A stretch of 64,000 nucleotides of DNA from Paraburkholderia dioscoreae (GCF_902459535.1 NZ_LR699553.1:2728001-2792000), one strand, 5' to 3'. Counted from the stretch's first letter, positions 1 to 9,320 are shown. The notes: generated by a model not told the origin, from the sequence alone. Translations and numbers: made by a program.

Positions 1-864
1 AAACAGCGTTTCGATCAGCAGACTGCCGGTAAAGAACGCGCCGATGAACGCGGCCGGAAACCCGACGATCAGCGGCAACAGCGCATTGCGGAACACGTGC
101 TTCCATAGCACGCGCTTTTCGGACAGACCTTTGGCGCGCGCGGTCAGCACGTATTGTTTGCGGATCTCGTCGAGAAAAGCGTTTTTCGTCAGCATGGTGA
201 CCACCGCGAAACTGCCCACGACCGAGGCCGTGATCGGCAACGCGATATGCCACAGATAGTCGAGCACCTTGCCGGCGACACTCAATTGAGCCCAGTTGTC
301 CGACGTGAGATTGCGCAGCGGAAACAGTTGCAGGAACGTGCCGCCACCAAACAGCACGAGCAGCAACACGCCCAGCACAAAGCCCGGAATCGCGTAGCCG
401 ATCAGCACCACGAGGCTCGTTGCGACGTCGAAGCGCGAGCCGTTGCGGATCGCCTTGGCAATGCCGAGCGGCACCGATATCAGATACGTCAGAAAGAACG
501 TCCATAAGCCGATGCTGATCGACACCGGCAGCTTGGAGACGATCAGCGACCACACGCTTTGATGGCGGAAATAGCTCTGGCCGAGATCGAAAGTGGAGAA
601 GCGCTTGAGCATCAGCACATAGCGCTCGAGCGGCGGTTTGTCGAAGCCGTAGAGCGCCTTCAGTTGCGCGATCTGCTGCGCGTCGACGCCGCTATGCGCG
701 CGCAAACCGAACGGCGCACCGTTCTCCGCGCCTTTGCGCAATTCGTGCTGCATCTGCTCGACCGGGCCGCCGGGGACGAACTGGATCACGGCGAAAGTCA
801 GCGTCAGCACGCCGAGCAGGGTCGGGATCATGAGCAGCAGGCGTTTGAGGATGTAGCTCCACAT
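1..864 (-). CDS. yejB: Peptide/microcin C-type ABC transporter permease YejB (3' end beyond window)
   Basis: Inner-membrane permease of a binding-protein-dependent importer of the YejABEF type, which takes up short peptides and microcin C-like compounds. The visible 288 codons start with MWSYILKRLLLMIPTLLGVL, a typical first membrane helix of the dipeptide permease family, followed by the PGGPVEQ segment, several hydrophobic helices and the cytoplasmic EAA-like stretch (ARAKGLSEKRVLWKHVFRNA). The reading frame stays open to base 1, so the C-terminus is cut off by the window. The start ATG (862-864) lies 40 bases after the stop of the solute-binding gene yejA, indicating one operon on the minus strand; yejE and yejF should follow to the left. 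Confidence 0.93.
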   Translation of the reverse strand, partial: MWSYILKRLLLMIPTLLGVLTLTFAVIQFVPGGPVEQMQHELRKGAENGAPFGLRAHSGVDAQQIAQLKALYGFDKPPLERYVLMLKRFSTFDLGQSYFRHQSVWSLIVSKLPVSISIGLWTFFLTYLISVPLGIAKAIRNGSRFDVATSLVVLIGYAIPGFVLGVLLLVLFGGGTFLQLFPLRNLTSDNWAQLSVAGKVLDYLWHIALPITASVVGSFAVVTMLTKNAFLDEIRKQYVLTARAKGLSEKRVLWKHVFRNALLPLIVGFPAAFIGAFFTGSLLIETLF

Positions 865-904
865 AGCGGCGGTTCCGGTGCGAAGGCGATGAATGAATGA
901 CGCG

Positions 905-2857
905 TTAGCGCGGCTGGGCCTGGGCTTGCGGCTGCGCGAACCACCACGTCGACGTGATCCAGCCTTCTGCTGAATAGTACAGGGGCAATGTTTTTGGCCA
1001 CGCGAGGCCGCGCTTGAACGCCACCCGGTGCGTCGCGCTGTACCAATGCGGCACGACATAGTAGCCATGCATCAGCACGCGGTCGAGCGCGTGGGTGGCA
1101 TCGATCAGTTGCTCGCGGGTCTGCGCATGCACGAGCGCGCTCAGAATGGCATCGACCGCGGGCGACTTCAGCCCGATCATGTTGTCGGAGCCTTGCGTAT
1201 CCGCGGCCTTGCTGCCGAAGCGCTCGATCTGCTCCGAACCGGGCACCTGCACGTCCGGCATCCGGATCGTCGTGGTGTCGAAATCGAAGCTGTCCAGACG
1301 CTTCTGATAGACCGCGAAATCCGACACGCGAAACGTGGCTTCGATGCCGAGCTTCTGCAGATTGCGGATGAAGGTCGCGACGATCGGCTCCATCTGCGCG
1401 GACGAGCCGGAGTCGTCCAGAATCTCGAAGCGGAACGGCTCGCCTTTGGCATTACGCAACGCGCCGTCGCGATAGGTCCAGCCGGCCTGCTGCAATAGCG
1501 CGCGCGCCTGCAACAGATTGGCGCGCAGCGAGCCGGGCGGATCGGTGTCCGGCTGCTTCGGCGGCGGACCGAACACCGCCGGGTCGAGCTTCGCGCGCCA
1601 CGGTTCGAGTAACGCCAGCTCGCCTGGCGACGGCAACCCCTTCGCCTGCAGATCGGTATTGGCGAAGAAACTGTCGATACGCGTGTACTGATTGAAGAAC
1701 AACTGGCGGTTGAGCCACTGAAAGTCGAGCGCGAGATCGAGCGCCTTGCGCACGCGCACGTCCTGAAACAAAGGCCGCCGCGTGTTGAGCATGAAGCCCT
1801 GCATGCCGGTGCCGTTATGTTGCGGAAACACCTGTTTGATCAGCTCGCCGTTATCGAACTTCTTGCCAACGTCACGCCGAACCCAATTGCGCGCGACATA
1901 CTCGACCAGTACGTCGTACTCGCCCGCTTTGAACGCTTCCAGACGCGCCGTGCTGTCCGAATACAGCTTGTAGACAATATGATCGAAGTTATTCGTGCCG
2001 ACACGCACCGGCAGCGCCGCGCCCCAGTAATTCGGGTCGCGCCGGTACGTGATCGTTCGGCCGTTGTCGTACTGCTCGATCAGATAGGGACCGCTGCTGA
2101 TCGGCTTTTCGAACGCGAGCTGGTCGAACCGAATCCGGCTGCCGTCCGGCTTCATCCCCCACTTGCGCGAGAACACCGGCATACCGCCCGCAAGTAACGG
2201 CAACTCGCGATTGCGCTGGCGAAACTCGAAGCGGATCGTCTGCGAATCGACGACCACCGCGCGCGTGATCTCGCCGAAGATCGATGCGAATTGCGGCGCG
2301 GCCTGCGGGCTCTTCAGCGTATCGAGCGAAAACTTGACGTCGTCGGCGGTGACCGGCTCGCCGTTCGAAAAGCGCGCGCGCGGATTGATGTGGAAGGTGA
2401 CGGACAAGCCGTCCGGCGCGATGCTGATGTCGTCGGCGAGCAGCCCGTAGGCGGACGCCACTTCGTCGCTGCTGCCGGTGGTGAGGCTTTCGAACAGCAG
2501 GTCCACACCGGGCGCCGTATTGCCGCGCAGTGTGAACGGATTGAATTTATCGAAGCTCGTGAGGCGGCTCGGATTGGCCAGCACCAGCGTGCCGCCCTTC
2601 GGTGCGTCCGGGTTGACGTAGTCGAAGTGCTTGAAATTCGCCGGATATTTCGGGTCGCCGTATTGCGCGATCGCATGGACCGCCTGCGCCCTCGGCGCCA
2701 CGAGCAACCCGGCCACCGCCAGCACGCCGCACATCATGGCCGCGCAGAGGGAGCGCCATGAACGCGGCACGAGCGCGCAGCCGGCGCGCGAGGGTCTGTG
2801 AATCACGCTGCACTGAAGTGCACGAGGCGTTGGAACCCTTCGCGAGCCAGTCGTCAT
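905..2857 (-). CDS. yejA: Extracellular solute-binding protein, family 5 (YejA)
   Basis: Periplasmic peptide-binding component of the YejABEF importer. From the ATG at 2857 the protein is 650 residues. The N-terminus has a basic stretch and then a hydrophobic core (CAAMMCGVLAVAGLLVAP) ending near ARAQA, a signal peptide. After it come HAIAQYGDPKYPANFKHFDYVNPDAPKGG-type sequence and the long SBP_bac_5 domain with the YRRDPNYWG segment. The open frame extends upstream to 3334, but that part is antisense to fabI and unlikely to be coding. I chose the ATG at 2857; a shorter start near the hydrophobic core is possible. Divergent from fabI, with about 125 bases between them that must hold both promoters. 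Confidence 0.92.
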   Translation of the reverse strand: MTTGSRRVPTPRALQCSVIHRPSRAGCALVPRSWRSLCAAMMCGVLAVAGLLVAPRAQAVHAIAQYGDPKYPANFKHFDYVNPDAPKGGTLVLANPSRLTSFDKFNPFTLRGNTAPGVDLLFESLTTGSSDEVASAYGLLADDISIAPDGLSVTFHINPRARFSNGEPVTADDVKFSLDTLKSPQAAPQFASIFGEITRAVVVDSQTIRFEFRQRNRELPLLAGGMPVFSRKWGMKPDGSRIRFDQLAFEKPISSGPYLIEQYDNGRTITYRRDPNYWGAALPVRVGTNNFDHIVYKLYSDSTARLEAFKAGEYDVLVEYVARNWVRRDVGKKFDNGELIKQVFPQHNGTGMQGFMLNTRRPLFQDVRVRKALDLALDFQWLNRQLFFNQYTRIDSFFANTDLQAKGLPSPGELALLEPWRAKLDPAVFGPPPKQPDTDPPGSLRANLLQARALLQQAGWTYRDGALRNAKGEPFRFEILDDSGSSAQMEPIVATFIRNLQKLGIEATFRVSDFAVYQKRLDSFDFDTTTIRMPDVQVPGSEQIERFGSKAADTQGSDNMIGLKSPAVDAILSALVHAQTREQLIDATHALDRVLMHGYYVVPHWYSATHRVAFKRGLAWPKTLPLYYSAEGWITSTWWFAQPQAQAQPR

Positions 2858-2983
2858 AGAGGTCTTGTTGATCAGTGGGCAATTGCAGTGTGAGAGAATT
2901 CTACCCAATAAACCTGCGCGATCCGCACGCCGGTTGCACACAGCGTCGACGTGTGAGGCACGCCGATCTGAACAGGAGATTCC

Positions 2984-3775
2984 ATGGGCTTCCTCGCTGG
3001 CAAACGTATCCTGCTGACCGGCTTGTTGTCGAACCGCTCGATTGCATACGGTATCGCGCAAGCCTGCAGGCGCGAAGGCGCCGAGTTGGCGTTCACCTAT
3101 GTCGGCGAGCGCTTCAAGGACCGCATCACGGAGTTCGCCGGCGAGTTCGGCAGCGAACTGGTGTTCCCCTGCGACGTCGCCGACGACGCGCAGATCGACG
3201 CCCTCTTCGCTTCGCTGAAGCAACACTGGGACGGCCTCGACGGTCTGGTCCACTCGATCGGCTTTGCGCCGCGTGAAGCGATTGCCGGTAATTTCCTCGA
3301 CGGCATGACGCGCGAAAATTTCCGCATCGCGCATGACATCTCAGCGTACAGCTTCCCCGCGCTCGCCAAGGCCGCGCAGTCCATGTTCACACCGGACGCG
3401 TCGTTGCTCACGCTGAGCTATCTCGGCGCCGAGCGCGCGATTCCGAACTACAACACGATGGGTCTCGCCAAGGCTTCGCTCGAAGCGAGCGTGCGGTATC
3501 TGGCGGTCTCGCTCGGCGCCAAAGGCGTGCGCGTCAACGGCATTTCGGCGGGCCCGATCAAGACGCTGGCTGCGAGCGGCATCAAGGGCTTCGGCAAGAT
3601 TCTCGAGTTCGTCGAACAGAATGCGCCGCTCAGGCGCAATGTGACGATCGAACAGGTCGGCAACACGGCGGCTTTCCTGCTGTCGGATCTGGCGGCCGGC
3701 GTGACCGCGGAAATCGTGCACGTCGATAGCGGCTTTAATGCGGTGGTGGGCGGCATGGCTGCTGTTGCGGAGTGA
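2984..3775 (+). CDS. fabI: Enoyl-[acyl-carrier-protein] reductase (NADH) FabI
   Basis: Catalyses the last reduction of each fatty-acid elongation cycle (trans-2-enoyl-ACP to acyl-ACP), in the cytoplasm. The 263-residue protein matches FabI length. It begins MGFLAGKRILLTGLLSNRSI, the variant nucleotide-binding loop of FabI-type short-chain reductases. The catalytic Tyr-x6-Lys is seen in PNYNTMGLAKASLEA (Tyr near 156, Lys near 163), and the S-I-G-F-AP active-site loop is at VHSIGFAPREA. An AGGAG-like ribosome site (CAGGAGATTCC) precedes the ATG. A strong terminator follows at about 3852. Target family of triclosan-type inhibitors; nothing unusual is seen at the active site. Confidence 0.97.
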   Translation: MGFLAGKRILLTGLLSNRSIAYGIAQACRREGAELAFTYVGERFKDRITEFAGEFGSELVFPCDVADDAQIDALFASLKQHWDGLDGLVHSIGFAPREAIAGNFLDGMTRENFRIAHDISAYSFPALAKAAQSMFTPDASLLTLSYLGAERAIPNYNTMGLAKASLEASVRYLAVSLGAKGVRVNGISAGPIKTLAASGIKGFGKILEFVEQNAPLRRNVTIEQVGNTAAFLLSDLAAGVTAEIVHVDSGFNAVVGGMAAVAE

Positions 3776-3851
3776 GAGTGTGATTCGCTTGAGCGTGTGG
3801 CGCTCTGTTCGAGCAGCTGTGTTTCGCTAGCCTGTTGCGGAAGCCCAATAG

Positions 3852-3880
3852 AAAAACCGCCCTCCCGGGCGGCTTTTCTT
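3852..3880 (+). terminator. Rho-independent terminator after fabI, possibly bidirectional
   Basis: CCGCCC-TCCC-GGGCGG hairpin (3857-3872) followed by a T-rich tract on the plus strand. Five As precede it, so it could also end transcription from the small exported-protein gene arriving on the minus strand. Confidence 0.85.
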
Positions 3881-3915
3881 TGACTTCGCGGTTCGATCAA
3901 TCCCTGTCTGGACGC

Positions 3916-4263
3916 TCAATGCCAGCCGCGACGATTATCGTAATGGTCGTGGCCATAGTTGTAACGCCCCGGGGGATGATGGCGATACCAGTCATCGCGC
4001 GCCCAGTAGCGGCGGCCGTCCCAATAGCGGTCGCCATGCCAGCCGATTACGATCGACGGGCCGCCGTAGTACACGGGAGCCGGTTGATACACGACCGGCG
4101 GCGGAGGCGGCGGCGGCGGTGCATAGACCGGTGCCGGCGCGACGTAAACCGGCGCGGGAATGCCGATGTTGACACCCACGTTGAGACCGCCGGCCATTGC
4201 AGCACCCGACGCGCCCAACGCGAAAACCCCGATCAGAAGCGGAACAAAACGAGCGGACTTCAT
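3916..4263 (-). CDS. Small exported Pro/Tyr-rich protein, unknown function
   Basis: 115 residues. An N-terminal signal peptide (MKSARFVPLLIGVFALGASG, cleavage near AMA-GG) is followed by a GLNVGVNIGIPAPV segment, a run of eight prolines, repeated PVY units and a Trp/Tyr/Arg/His-rich tail (RYWDGRRYWARDDWYRHHPP). Such proteins are common in Burkholderiaceae and are presumed periplasmic or envelope-associated, but no function is established from sequence. It is monocistronic, convergent with fabI and shares its terminator region. Confidence 0.85.
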   Translation of the reverse strand: MKSARFVPLLIGVFALGASGAAMAGGLNVGVNIGIPAPVYVAPAPVYAPPPPPPPPVVYQPAPVYYGGPSIVIGWHGDRYWDGRRYWARDDWYRHHPPGRYNYGHDHYDNRRGWH

Positions 4264-4612
4264 CGATCACCCTTTGGAAGAATGTGTTGTTGGCGGCAAT
4301 ATAACGCAAGGCGCTGTCCAGCGTATTTCAACTTTGTAATAACTGATGCATAACATCGCACTCGCGCGTGACTGGTTACGTCTCGTTACATTGGATGAGG
4401 TTTTGGTGAAGAAGGGGTGGTGTTGTAATCGGTGCGGGTGTTCGTAACGGCTCAGGTTTCGTCCTCGTGGCGCCGCGTGCTGCAGCGCTTGACGGCCGAG
4501 CAGGCGCACATTGGCGGACACGCAGGGTTGCCGCCGCCATCAGGCCATCGTTATTCGGCGCGCCCCGTCCAGATGGACAGTCTCTTCAATGTCGTCTTAC
4601 AGCAGCGTTGCT
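4264..4612. other. Intergenic stretch, no gene recognised
   Basis: Contains the upstream region of the exported-protein gene. Short overlapping frames are open on both strands but none has a convincing start, composition or family resemblance. Confidence 0.5.
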
Positions 4613-5026
4613 CTATCTGACGGTGCTATTTTCTTTGATATACATCATGGCCGTCACCGTCCCACCGCTGCCGCCGAGAGGATTCTGAACGATATATTCC
4701 TGCTTCATGGTCGAAAAGGATAGGCGGACACTTTCGTGGCAAGTTGTTTCGTTCGCGAGCGGCGCAACGTGCGTGATTATCACGTCATACAGAGCGACCG
4801 AGCCAGAAAAATCATAGTTCCTGACTATTATCTGAGGAACTTCTATTCTCGTCAGAGCAAGGCCTCGAGAAATCCCAACGCCGAACGCGCCAAAATGGAA
4901 GTGGTGCGGATTTCTGTCTGGATCATTCAACGATATCATACTGCCCGATATCACGGAAAAACCCAGACTGAGACCCAGCGTCGCGCTTGTATCATAGGTC
5001 CACTTGCTTTGCCTCAGATACGCCAT
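4613..5026 (-). CDS. Hypothetical protein coupled to the upstream DUF3592-like gene
   Basis: 137 residues with no family I recognise. It is rich in Gly, Ser, Ile and Val, with a HHFHFGAFGVGISRG segment near residues 41-55 and alternating hydrophobic strands, suggesting a beta-rich soluble or periplasmic protein. No signal peptide is visible. Its ATG lies 13 bases inside the end of the preceding gene, so the two are translated together. Base composition is clearly less GC-rich than the neighbouring core genes, suggesting acquired DNA next to tRNA-Ser. Confidence 0.7.
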   Translation of the reverse strand: MAYLRQSKWTYDTSATLGLSLGFSVISGSMISLNDPDRNPHHFHFGAFGVGISRGLALTRIEVPQIIVRNYDFSGSVALYDVIITHVAPLANETTCHESVRLSFSTMKQEYIVQNPLGGSGGTVTAMMYIKENSTVR

Positions 5027-5457
5027 TTGCTGTGATCCCCTTTCCCAGGAAACTTCACAATCAATAAATTAAACAGCCCTATGGCCGGAATACCTACAAC
5101 AAATGCAGTCAATAAAATACTCGGAAACCAGATCGCACCAACCCGACCAATCGTCGGACGGGGATTGGGGGAATATTCCAGATAGAGAACGGTGACCCGG
5201 TCGCCGACCTTATAGCCAGCAATCCACCCGCCCTGAGGGTATGAAACGCGCTCCCCTTTTTTGTTTACATATTCGATCTGCGGATGACTGCCACCCGCAT
5301 TTAGCGGGACGACTCGACCAGGGGCTTTGACGGCCGCGTAGAGAAAATCTTTTGTGTCGTCAATAGAGATAGCCAGGCCGATCAGACAGCCAATCCAGAA
5401 TATCGAAAAAATAAGGACTTTAAAGCGTCGCATGAGCACTTCATCGGTCAGCGGCAT
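5014..5457 (-). CDS. DUF3592-like membrane protein
   Basis: 147 residues from the first ATG; a second ATG at 5433 (MRRFKVLIFSIFWIGCLIGL) is equally plausible. An N-terminal membrane helix is followed by a small beta domain (GERVSYPQGGWIAGYKVGDRVTVLYLEY) resembling DUF3592, with the usual VGDxVxVLYxPxxP pattern, and a C-terminal membrane helix (ILLTAFVVGIPAIGLFNLLI). Such proteins are anchored in the inner membrane with the beta domain outside. It overlaps the following gene by 13 bases. Function unknown. Confidence 0.75.
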   Translation of the reverse strand: MPLTDEVLMRRFKVLIFSIFWIGCLIGLAISIDDTKDFLYAAVKAPGRVVPLNAGGSHPQIEYVNKKGERVSYPQGGWIAGYKVGDRVTVLYLEYSPNPRPTIGRVGAIWFPSILLTAFVVGIPAIGLFNLLIVKFPGKGDHSKWRI

Positions 5458-5938
5458 GGTACGAAATACCCTTCACATTCGTGGTGTGTGAGTATGTTGA
5501 TAGCGAAGGGGCAGTTAGCGGAGGCTCCGTGTTTTTTGGCATGCAGGTTGACCTCCAGGCAAGAGATTGAGCCGCCCTACCCCTACTCGGCGCACTTTGT
5601 TCGGCAGGTTGCACGATGCAACAGATCGGTTCGTTGTACATATTTTTCGTCACAAGGACGGCCATCGATGATTAGAGGACATGAAACATTCAAACGCCCG
5701 CTAATACTTGCATCGGGTCGAGATCATCGCAGAGCTCGGCCCGATGTTTGCCGGTGTTATCAACGTAGCGCGCTACGGCCGTTCGACTACCAGACAGATC
5801 CCAATCATCTCGCAGAAACTGCGGCTTGGTTCTCCGAACCGAGAGGGGCATCCACCGCACGCGGCGGAAACCGGTGATAGAAGGGTTTGATGGGCTATGA
5901 CTACGCGGGCAGAAAGGACGTATCGAATAATGCGCCCC
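5458..5938. other. Intergenic stretch between unknown gene pair and tRNA-Ser
   Basis: About 480 bases with no supported gene. It must carry the promoter of the minus-strand pair. I looked for a duplicated 3' end of the tRNA (an island scar) and did not see one. Confidence 0.45.
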
Positions 5939-5978
5939 AAAAAACAAAACCCCGCAGAGCCTAAACTCTGCGGGGTTT
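5939..5978 (-). terminator. Terminator of tRNA-Ser
   Basis: On the minus strand a near-perfect hairpin CCCCGCAGAG / CTCTGCGGGG (5950-5975) is followed by a T-rich run (the As at about 5938-5949 on the plus strand). It sits 12 bases after the CCA end of the tRNA. Confidence 0.9.
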
Positions 5979-5989
5979 GCCACCATCGC

Positions 5990-6083
5990 TGGCGGAGACG
6001 GAGGGATTCGAACCCTCGATCCAGGTTTTGGCCCAGATGCTCCCTTAGCAGGGGAGTGCCTTCGACCTCTCGGCCACGTCTCC
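5990..6083 (-). tRNA. tRNA-Ser (anticodon GCU)
   Basis: 94 nucleotides with encoded CCA. Acceptor arm GGAGACG pairs with CGTCTCC, the discriminator base is G, the anticodon stem CTCCC/GGGAG holds the loop CTGCTAA (anticodon GCT), a long class II variable arm is present, and the T arm is GAGGG-TTCGAAT-CCCTC. Reads AGC/AGU serine codons. It has its own promoter upstream and terminator downstream. Confidence 0.97.
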
Positions 6084-6125
6084 CAAACTTTCGGTCGCGC
6101 AGGGAGTCAGCGCGACGAAGCCAAG

Positions 6126-6154
6126 ATAATAGCGGGCCGAACTGCGAAGGTCAA
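6126..6154 (-). promoter_or_regulatory. Sigma70-type promoter of tRNA-Ser
   Basis: On the minus strand TTGACC (6149-6154), a spacer of exactly 17 bases, and TATTAT (6126-6131), about 42 bases before the tRNA. A close match to the housekeeping consensus. Confidence 0.8.
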
Positions 6155-6264
6155 TGTCTGGCGAACATTTTTTGTGCCAGTTTTGTCATCGATGACGCAA
6201 TTTATTCACATCGACCGCGCAAAACAAACGGAGCGCTCCTGTCCACTCCGTTGCCCAAAGCTAC

Positions 6265-7515
6265 TTACGCCTGATCCAGTTCGAACGCTTTATGCAGCGC
6301 GCGCACAGCGAGCTCCATGTACTTCTCGTCAATCAATACCGAGATCTTGATTTCGGAGGTCGAGATCATCTGGATGTTGATGCCCTCTTCCGACAGCGTG
6401 CGGAACATGGTGCTCGCGATACCGACGTGCGAGCGCATGCCGACGCCGACCACCGACACCTTCGACACCTTCGGATCGCCCAGCACCTGCTCGGCCTGCA
6501 CGTGGCCCTTCACCTGGCCCGTGAGGATGTCCATGGCGCGCTGATAGTCGCCACGGCCGACCGTGAACGTGAACGCCGTTTTACCATCCACGCTCTGGTT
6601 CTGAATGATCATGTCGACGTCGATATTCGCGTCCGCCACCGGGCCGAGAATCTGATACGCGATGCCCGGCTTGTCGGGCACACCCATCACGGCGATGCGA
6701 GCTTCATCGCGCTGAAACGCGATACCCGAGATGACTGCTTTTTCCATGGTCTCGTCTTCTTCAAAAGTAATCAGGGTGCCCGACTTCATTTCAGCGTCGA
6801 GCGGCATCAGCGGATCGGTCAGGCTCGACAGCACACGCGTTTTCACCTGATATTTGCCGGCGAATTCCACCGAGCGGATCTGCAGCACCTTCGAACCCAG
6901 GCTTGCCATTTCCAGCATTTCTTCGAACGTCACGCGATCGAGCCGGCGTGCTTCTTCCACCACGCGCGGGTCGGTCGTGTAGACACCGTCGACGTCCGTG
7001 TAGATCAGGCACTCGTCAGCCTTCAGCGCAGCCGCGACGGCGACCGCCGACGTATCCGAACCGCCGCGGCCGAGCGTAGTGATATTGCCGTCAGGATCGA
7101 TGCCCTGGAAGCCGGTGATCACCACCACCTTGCCCGCGTCGAGATCGCGCAGCACGCGCTCGCCGTCGATTTCGCTGATACGCGCTTTCGTGAATGCGCT
7201 ATCCGTTTTGACCGGCACTTGCCAGCCGGCGTAGCTGACCGCGTCGACGCCGGCTTCCTGCAGCGCGATGGCGAGCAGTCCGGAGCTGACCTGCTCGCCC
7301 GTAGCGGCGATCATGTCGAGTTCGCGCGGGCTCGGCTGAGCCGTGATTTCTTTCGCGAGACCGAGCAAACGGTTGGTTTCGCCGGACATCGCCGACGGCA
7401 CGACGACCATCTTGTGGCCAGCCTTGTGCCATTTCGCGACGCGCCTGGCGACGTTCTTGATGCGCTCGACCGAGCCCATCGAGGTGCCGCCGTATTTGTG
7501 TACGATGAGTGCCAT
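6265..7515 (-). CDS. lysC: Aspartate kinase LysC
   Basis: Phosphorylates aspartate, the first step to lysine, threonine, methionine and diaminopimelate. 416 residues from the ATG at 7515. The N-terminus MALIVHKYGGTSMGSVERIK contains the KYGGTS phosphate-binding motif; GRGGSDTSA is the kinase active-site segment near residue 200. Two C-terminal ACT domains (from about residue 265, including GVPDKPGIAYQIL) are the site of feedback inhibition by lysine/threonine in this family. The open frame continues upstream to 7743, but the sequence before MALIV is not typical of LysC. It is followed on the same strand by tRNA-Ser. Confidence 0.96.
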   Translation of the reverse strand: MALIVHKYGGTSMGSVERIKNVARRVAKWHKAGHKMVVVPSAMSGETNRLLGLAKEITAQPSPRELDMIAATGEQVSSGLLAIALQEAGVDAVSYAGWQVPVKTDSAFTKARISEIDGERVLRDLDAGKVVVITGFQGIDPDGNITTLGRGGSDTSAVAVAAALKADECLIYTDVDGVYTTDPRVVEEARRLDRVTFEEMLEMASLGSKVLQIRSVEFAGKYQVKTRVLSSLTDPLMPLDAEMKSGTLITFEEDETMEKAVISGIAFQRDEARIAVMGVPDKPGIAYQILGPVADANIDVDMIIQNQSVDGKTAFTFTVGRGDYQRAMDILTGQVKGHVQAEQVLGDPKVSKVSVVGVGMRSHVGIASTMFRTLSEEGINIQMISTSEIKISVLIDEKYMELAVRALHKAFELDQA

Positions 7516-7889
7516 TGTCGTTCTGAACTGGAGGAGAAACCGCGCTGGCGCGCTGGAGACGACCGCACAAAAGCACAGGAGCGCAACGTCTTGTGAACGA
7601 CGGCAAAATGTGTGGCGGCGTAAATGCAGCACGCGTGCAGCACGCGCGGATTTGCCCGGGAATGATCGCTGATGGCTTATCGGAAACGACGGATCACGAT
7701 CGCAGACCGGTAAAAGCGACGGCAAAAGCGGTCGGGCAAACAAGCTAAATTACCCGATCGAGCGTAAAAAGACAAGCCGCAAAGGCCATCGAAATGCGTT
7801 CAATAAGGGCGGCAAAGGCTTGTTTCACGCGGATTTGCGCCACGTTTGCGGATTCACCGGTTAGCTCATCGGGGTGTCCGACCGGCCGG
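7516..7889. other. Intergenic region upstream of lysC
   Basis: About 370 bases between tilS and lysC. It must hold the lysC leader. No lysine riboswitch-like structure was obvious to me, and no gene is supported. Confidence 0.45.
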
Positions 7890-9320
7890 TCAGGCGATCA
7901 GCAGATCTTCGCGCCACGCTATGCTGACGTGTGATCCAGCCTCGTCGGGCTGCTCTGGCAACGCAGCGCGATTCACCCCGAGCAGGGGCACGAACAGCAG
8001 CTCCTCGCCGACGTAGAGCAGTGGCACGTCGCGTTTCCACGCGGGAATACCGCGCTCCTGGAACAGGTTTTTCAGGGTGCGGCCCGGCGCATTGCGCGCC
8101 GCACCCGTGCGCATCCGTTCGCCGCCGCTGCGCGAGCGTGCGCTCAACACAGCGCCCCGCAAAAGACTGATAGGCATCGCGTCGGGCTCGCCCGCGGCCG
8201 CATCGGCGAATACGAACGTGCCGCGCCATTGCGGCAAGCGCCAGACCGACTCGCCCTGCCATGCCAGTTCGCCGACCGCGCGCGGGGCGAGCGCGGTTTC
8301 GTCGGCGGGCTCGCTGCTGTCTCCGGATTCCCAGTACACGAGGCCGCGGTAGCTGCGCAATGCATGACCCGCGTGATCGACACGCAGCGCATGGCCCTCA
8401 CCCGCCGCGCCGATTTCGCGCAGTTGACGCAGCGCGTCGCCAAGACGCACGCTCGACGCAGCGGCGAGGCCCAGCGTGCGCATCCAGTAGCGCATGAGGT
8501 TAAGCGCGCGGTCGTCGTCGAGCGCGAGCAAGGCGTCGTGCGAGAGCGCGCGTCCTTCGTCGCGTGATGTGGCTTCCATGTCGATGCGCGCGAGTTCATC
8601 GAGCAAGCGCTGCGCGGACGCCGCGTGTGCCGCCGTGCGAGCCAGTGCGTCACGAAAGCCGGGAAAGTGGACAGCGAGCGCCGGCATCACATCGTGGCGC
8701 AACGCGTTGCGCGCATAGCGCGTGTCCGCATTCGACTCGTCGTCGATCCAGCGTAGCGCACGCTCGCTCGCATATTGTTCGAGCTGCGCACGCAGCAGAT
8801 GTAGCAAAGGCCGCACGCGTGTTGCCGACGCCTTCGCCGGCAAATACTCCGGCGCCATCGCGGCAAGACCCGCGAGGCCGGCACCCCGCAGCAACTGCAG
8901 CAGCACCGTTTCCGCCTGATCGTCCGCATGTTGCGCGAGCCAGAGCGTGGCGACACCGCGCGACGCGCACATGCCTTCGAGCGCGCGATAACGCGCATCG
9001 CGCGCGGCGGCCTCGACGCTCACACCCGTGTCACGCGACACCACGACGCGCTCCGCAGCGAACTCGACGCCACGCTCCCGCGCGAACGCGTCGCAATGCG
9101 CGAGCCACGCATCCGCATGAGCGCTCAGGCCGTGATGCACGTGCAACGCCACGCAGCGCGACGCGCCAGCGACACGCACTGCGGCATCGAGCAGCACGCT
9201 CGAATCCACGCCGCCGCTAAACGCAATCGCAATACGGGCGGTTGCGGAAAGCCTGGACAACGAAAAGCCGACCGCCTCGATAACGAGGCGGTCGGCAGAT
9301 GTTTCGGCGGTGGAAGTCAC
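7890..9320 (-). CDS. tilS: tRNA(Ile)-lysidine synthase TilS
   Basis: Converts the wobble cytidine of the CAU anticodon of tRNA-Ile2 to lysidine using ATP and lysine, so that the tRNA reads AUA. 476 residues. The PP-loop ATPase signature SGGVDSS is at about residues 35-41 (AIAFSGGVDSSVLLDA), followed by the HxxHG segment (LHVHHGLS) and ADDQAETVLLQLLRGAG. The C-terminal TilS domain includes GERMRTGAARNAPGRTLKNL with PAWKRDVPLLYVG. It lies just downstream of accA, as in many Burkholderia genomes, and likely shares its transcript. Confidence 0.95.
   Translation of the reverse strand: MTSTAETSADRLVIEAVGFSLSRLSATARIAIAFSGGVDSSVLLDAAVRVAGASRCVALHVHHGLSAHADAWLAHCDAFARERGVEFAAERVVVSRDTGVSVEAAARDARYRALEGMCASRGVATLWLAQHADDQAETVLLQLLRGAGLAGLAAMAPEYLPAKASATRVRPLLHLLRAQLEQYASERALRWIDDESNADTRYARNALRHDVMPALAVHFPGFRDALARTAAHAASAQRLLDELARIDMEATSRDEGRALSHDALLALDDDRALNLMRYWMRTLGLAAASSVRLGDALRQLREIGAAGEGHALRVDHAGHALRSYRGLVYWESGDSSEPADETALAPRAVGELAWQGESVWRLPQWRGTFVFADAAAGEPDAMPISLLRGAVLSARSRSGGERMRTGAARNAPGRTLKNLFQERGIPAWKRDVPLLYVGEELLFVPLLGVNRAALPEQPDEAGSHVSIAWREDLLIA

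Noticed and set aside
5990..6083. tRNA-Ser as the prophage attachment site
   Set aside because: The prophage boundary is 15 kb away in mutS, and I see no second copy of the tRNA 3' end within the window.
6292..7596. 434-codon plus-strand frame opposite lysC
   Set aside because: Antisense shadow created by GC-rich codons of lysC; His/Arg/Asp-rich, no family.
7516..7889. Lysine riboswitch upstream of lysC
   Set aside because: No recognisable conserved core; Burkholderia lysC is not known to use one.
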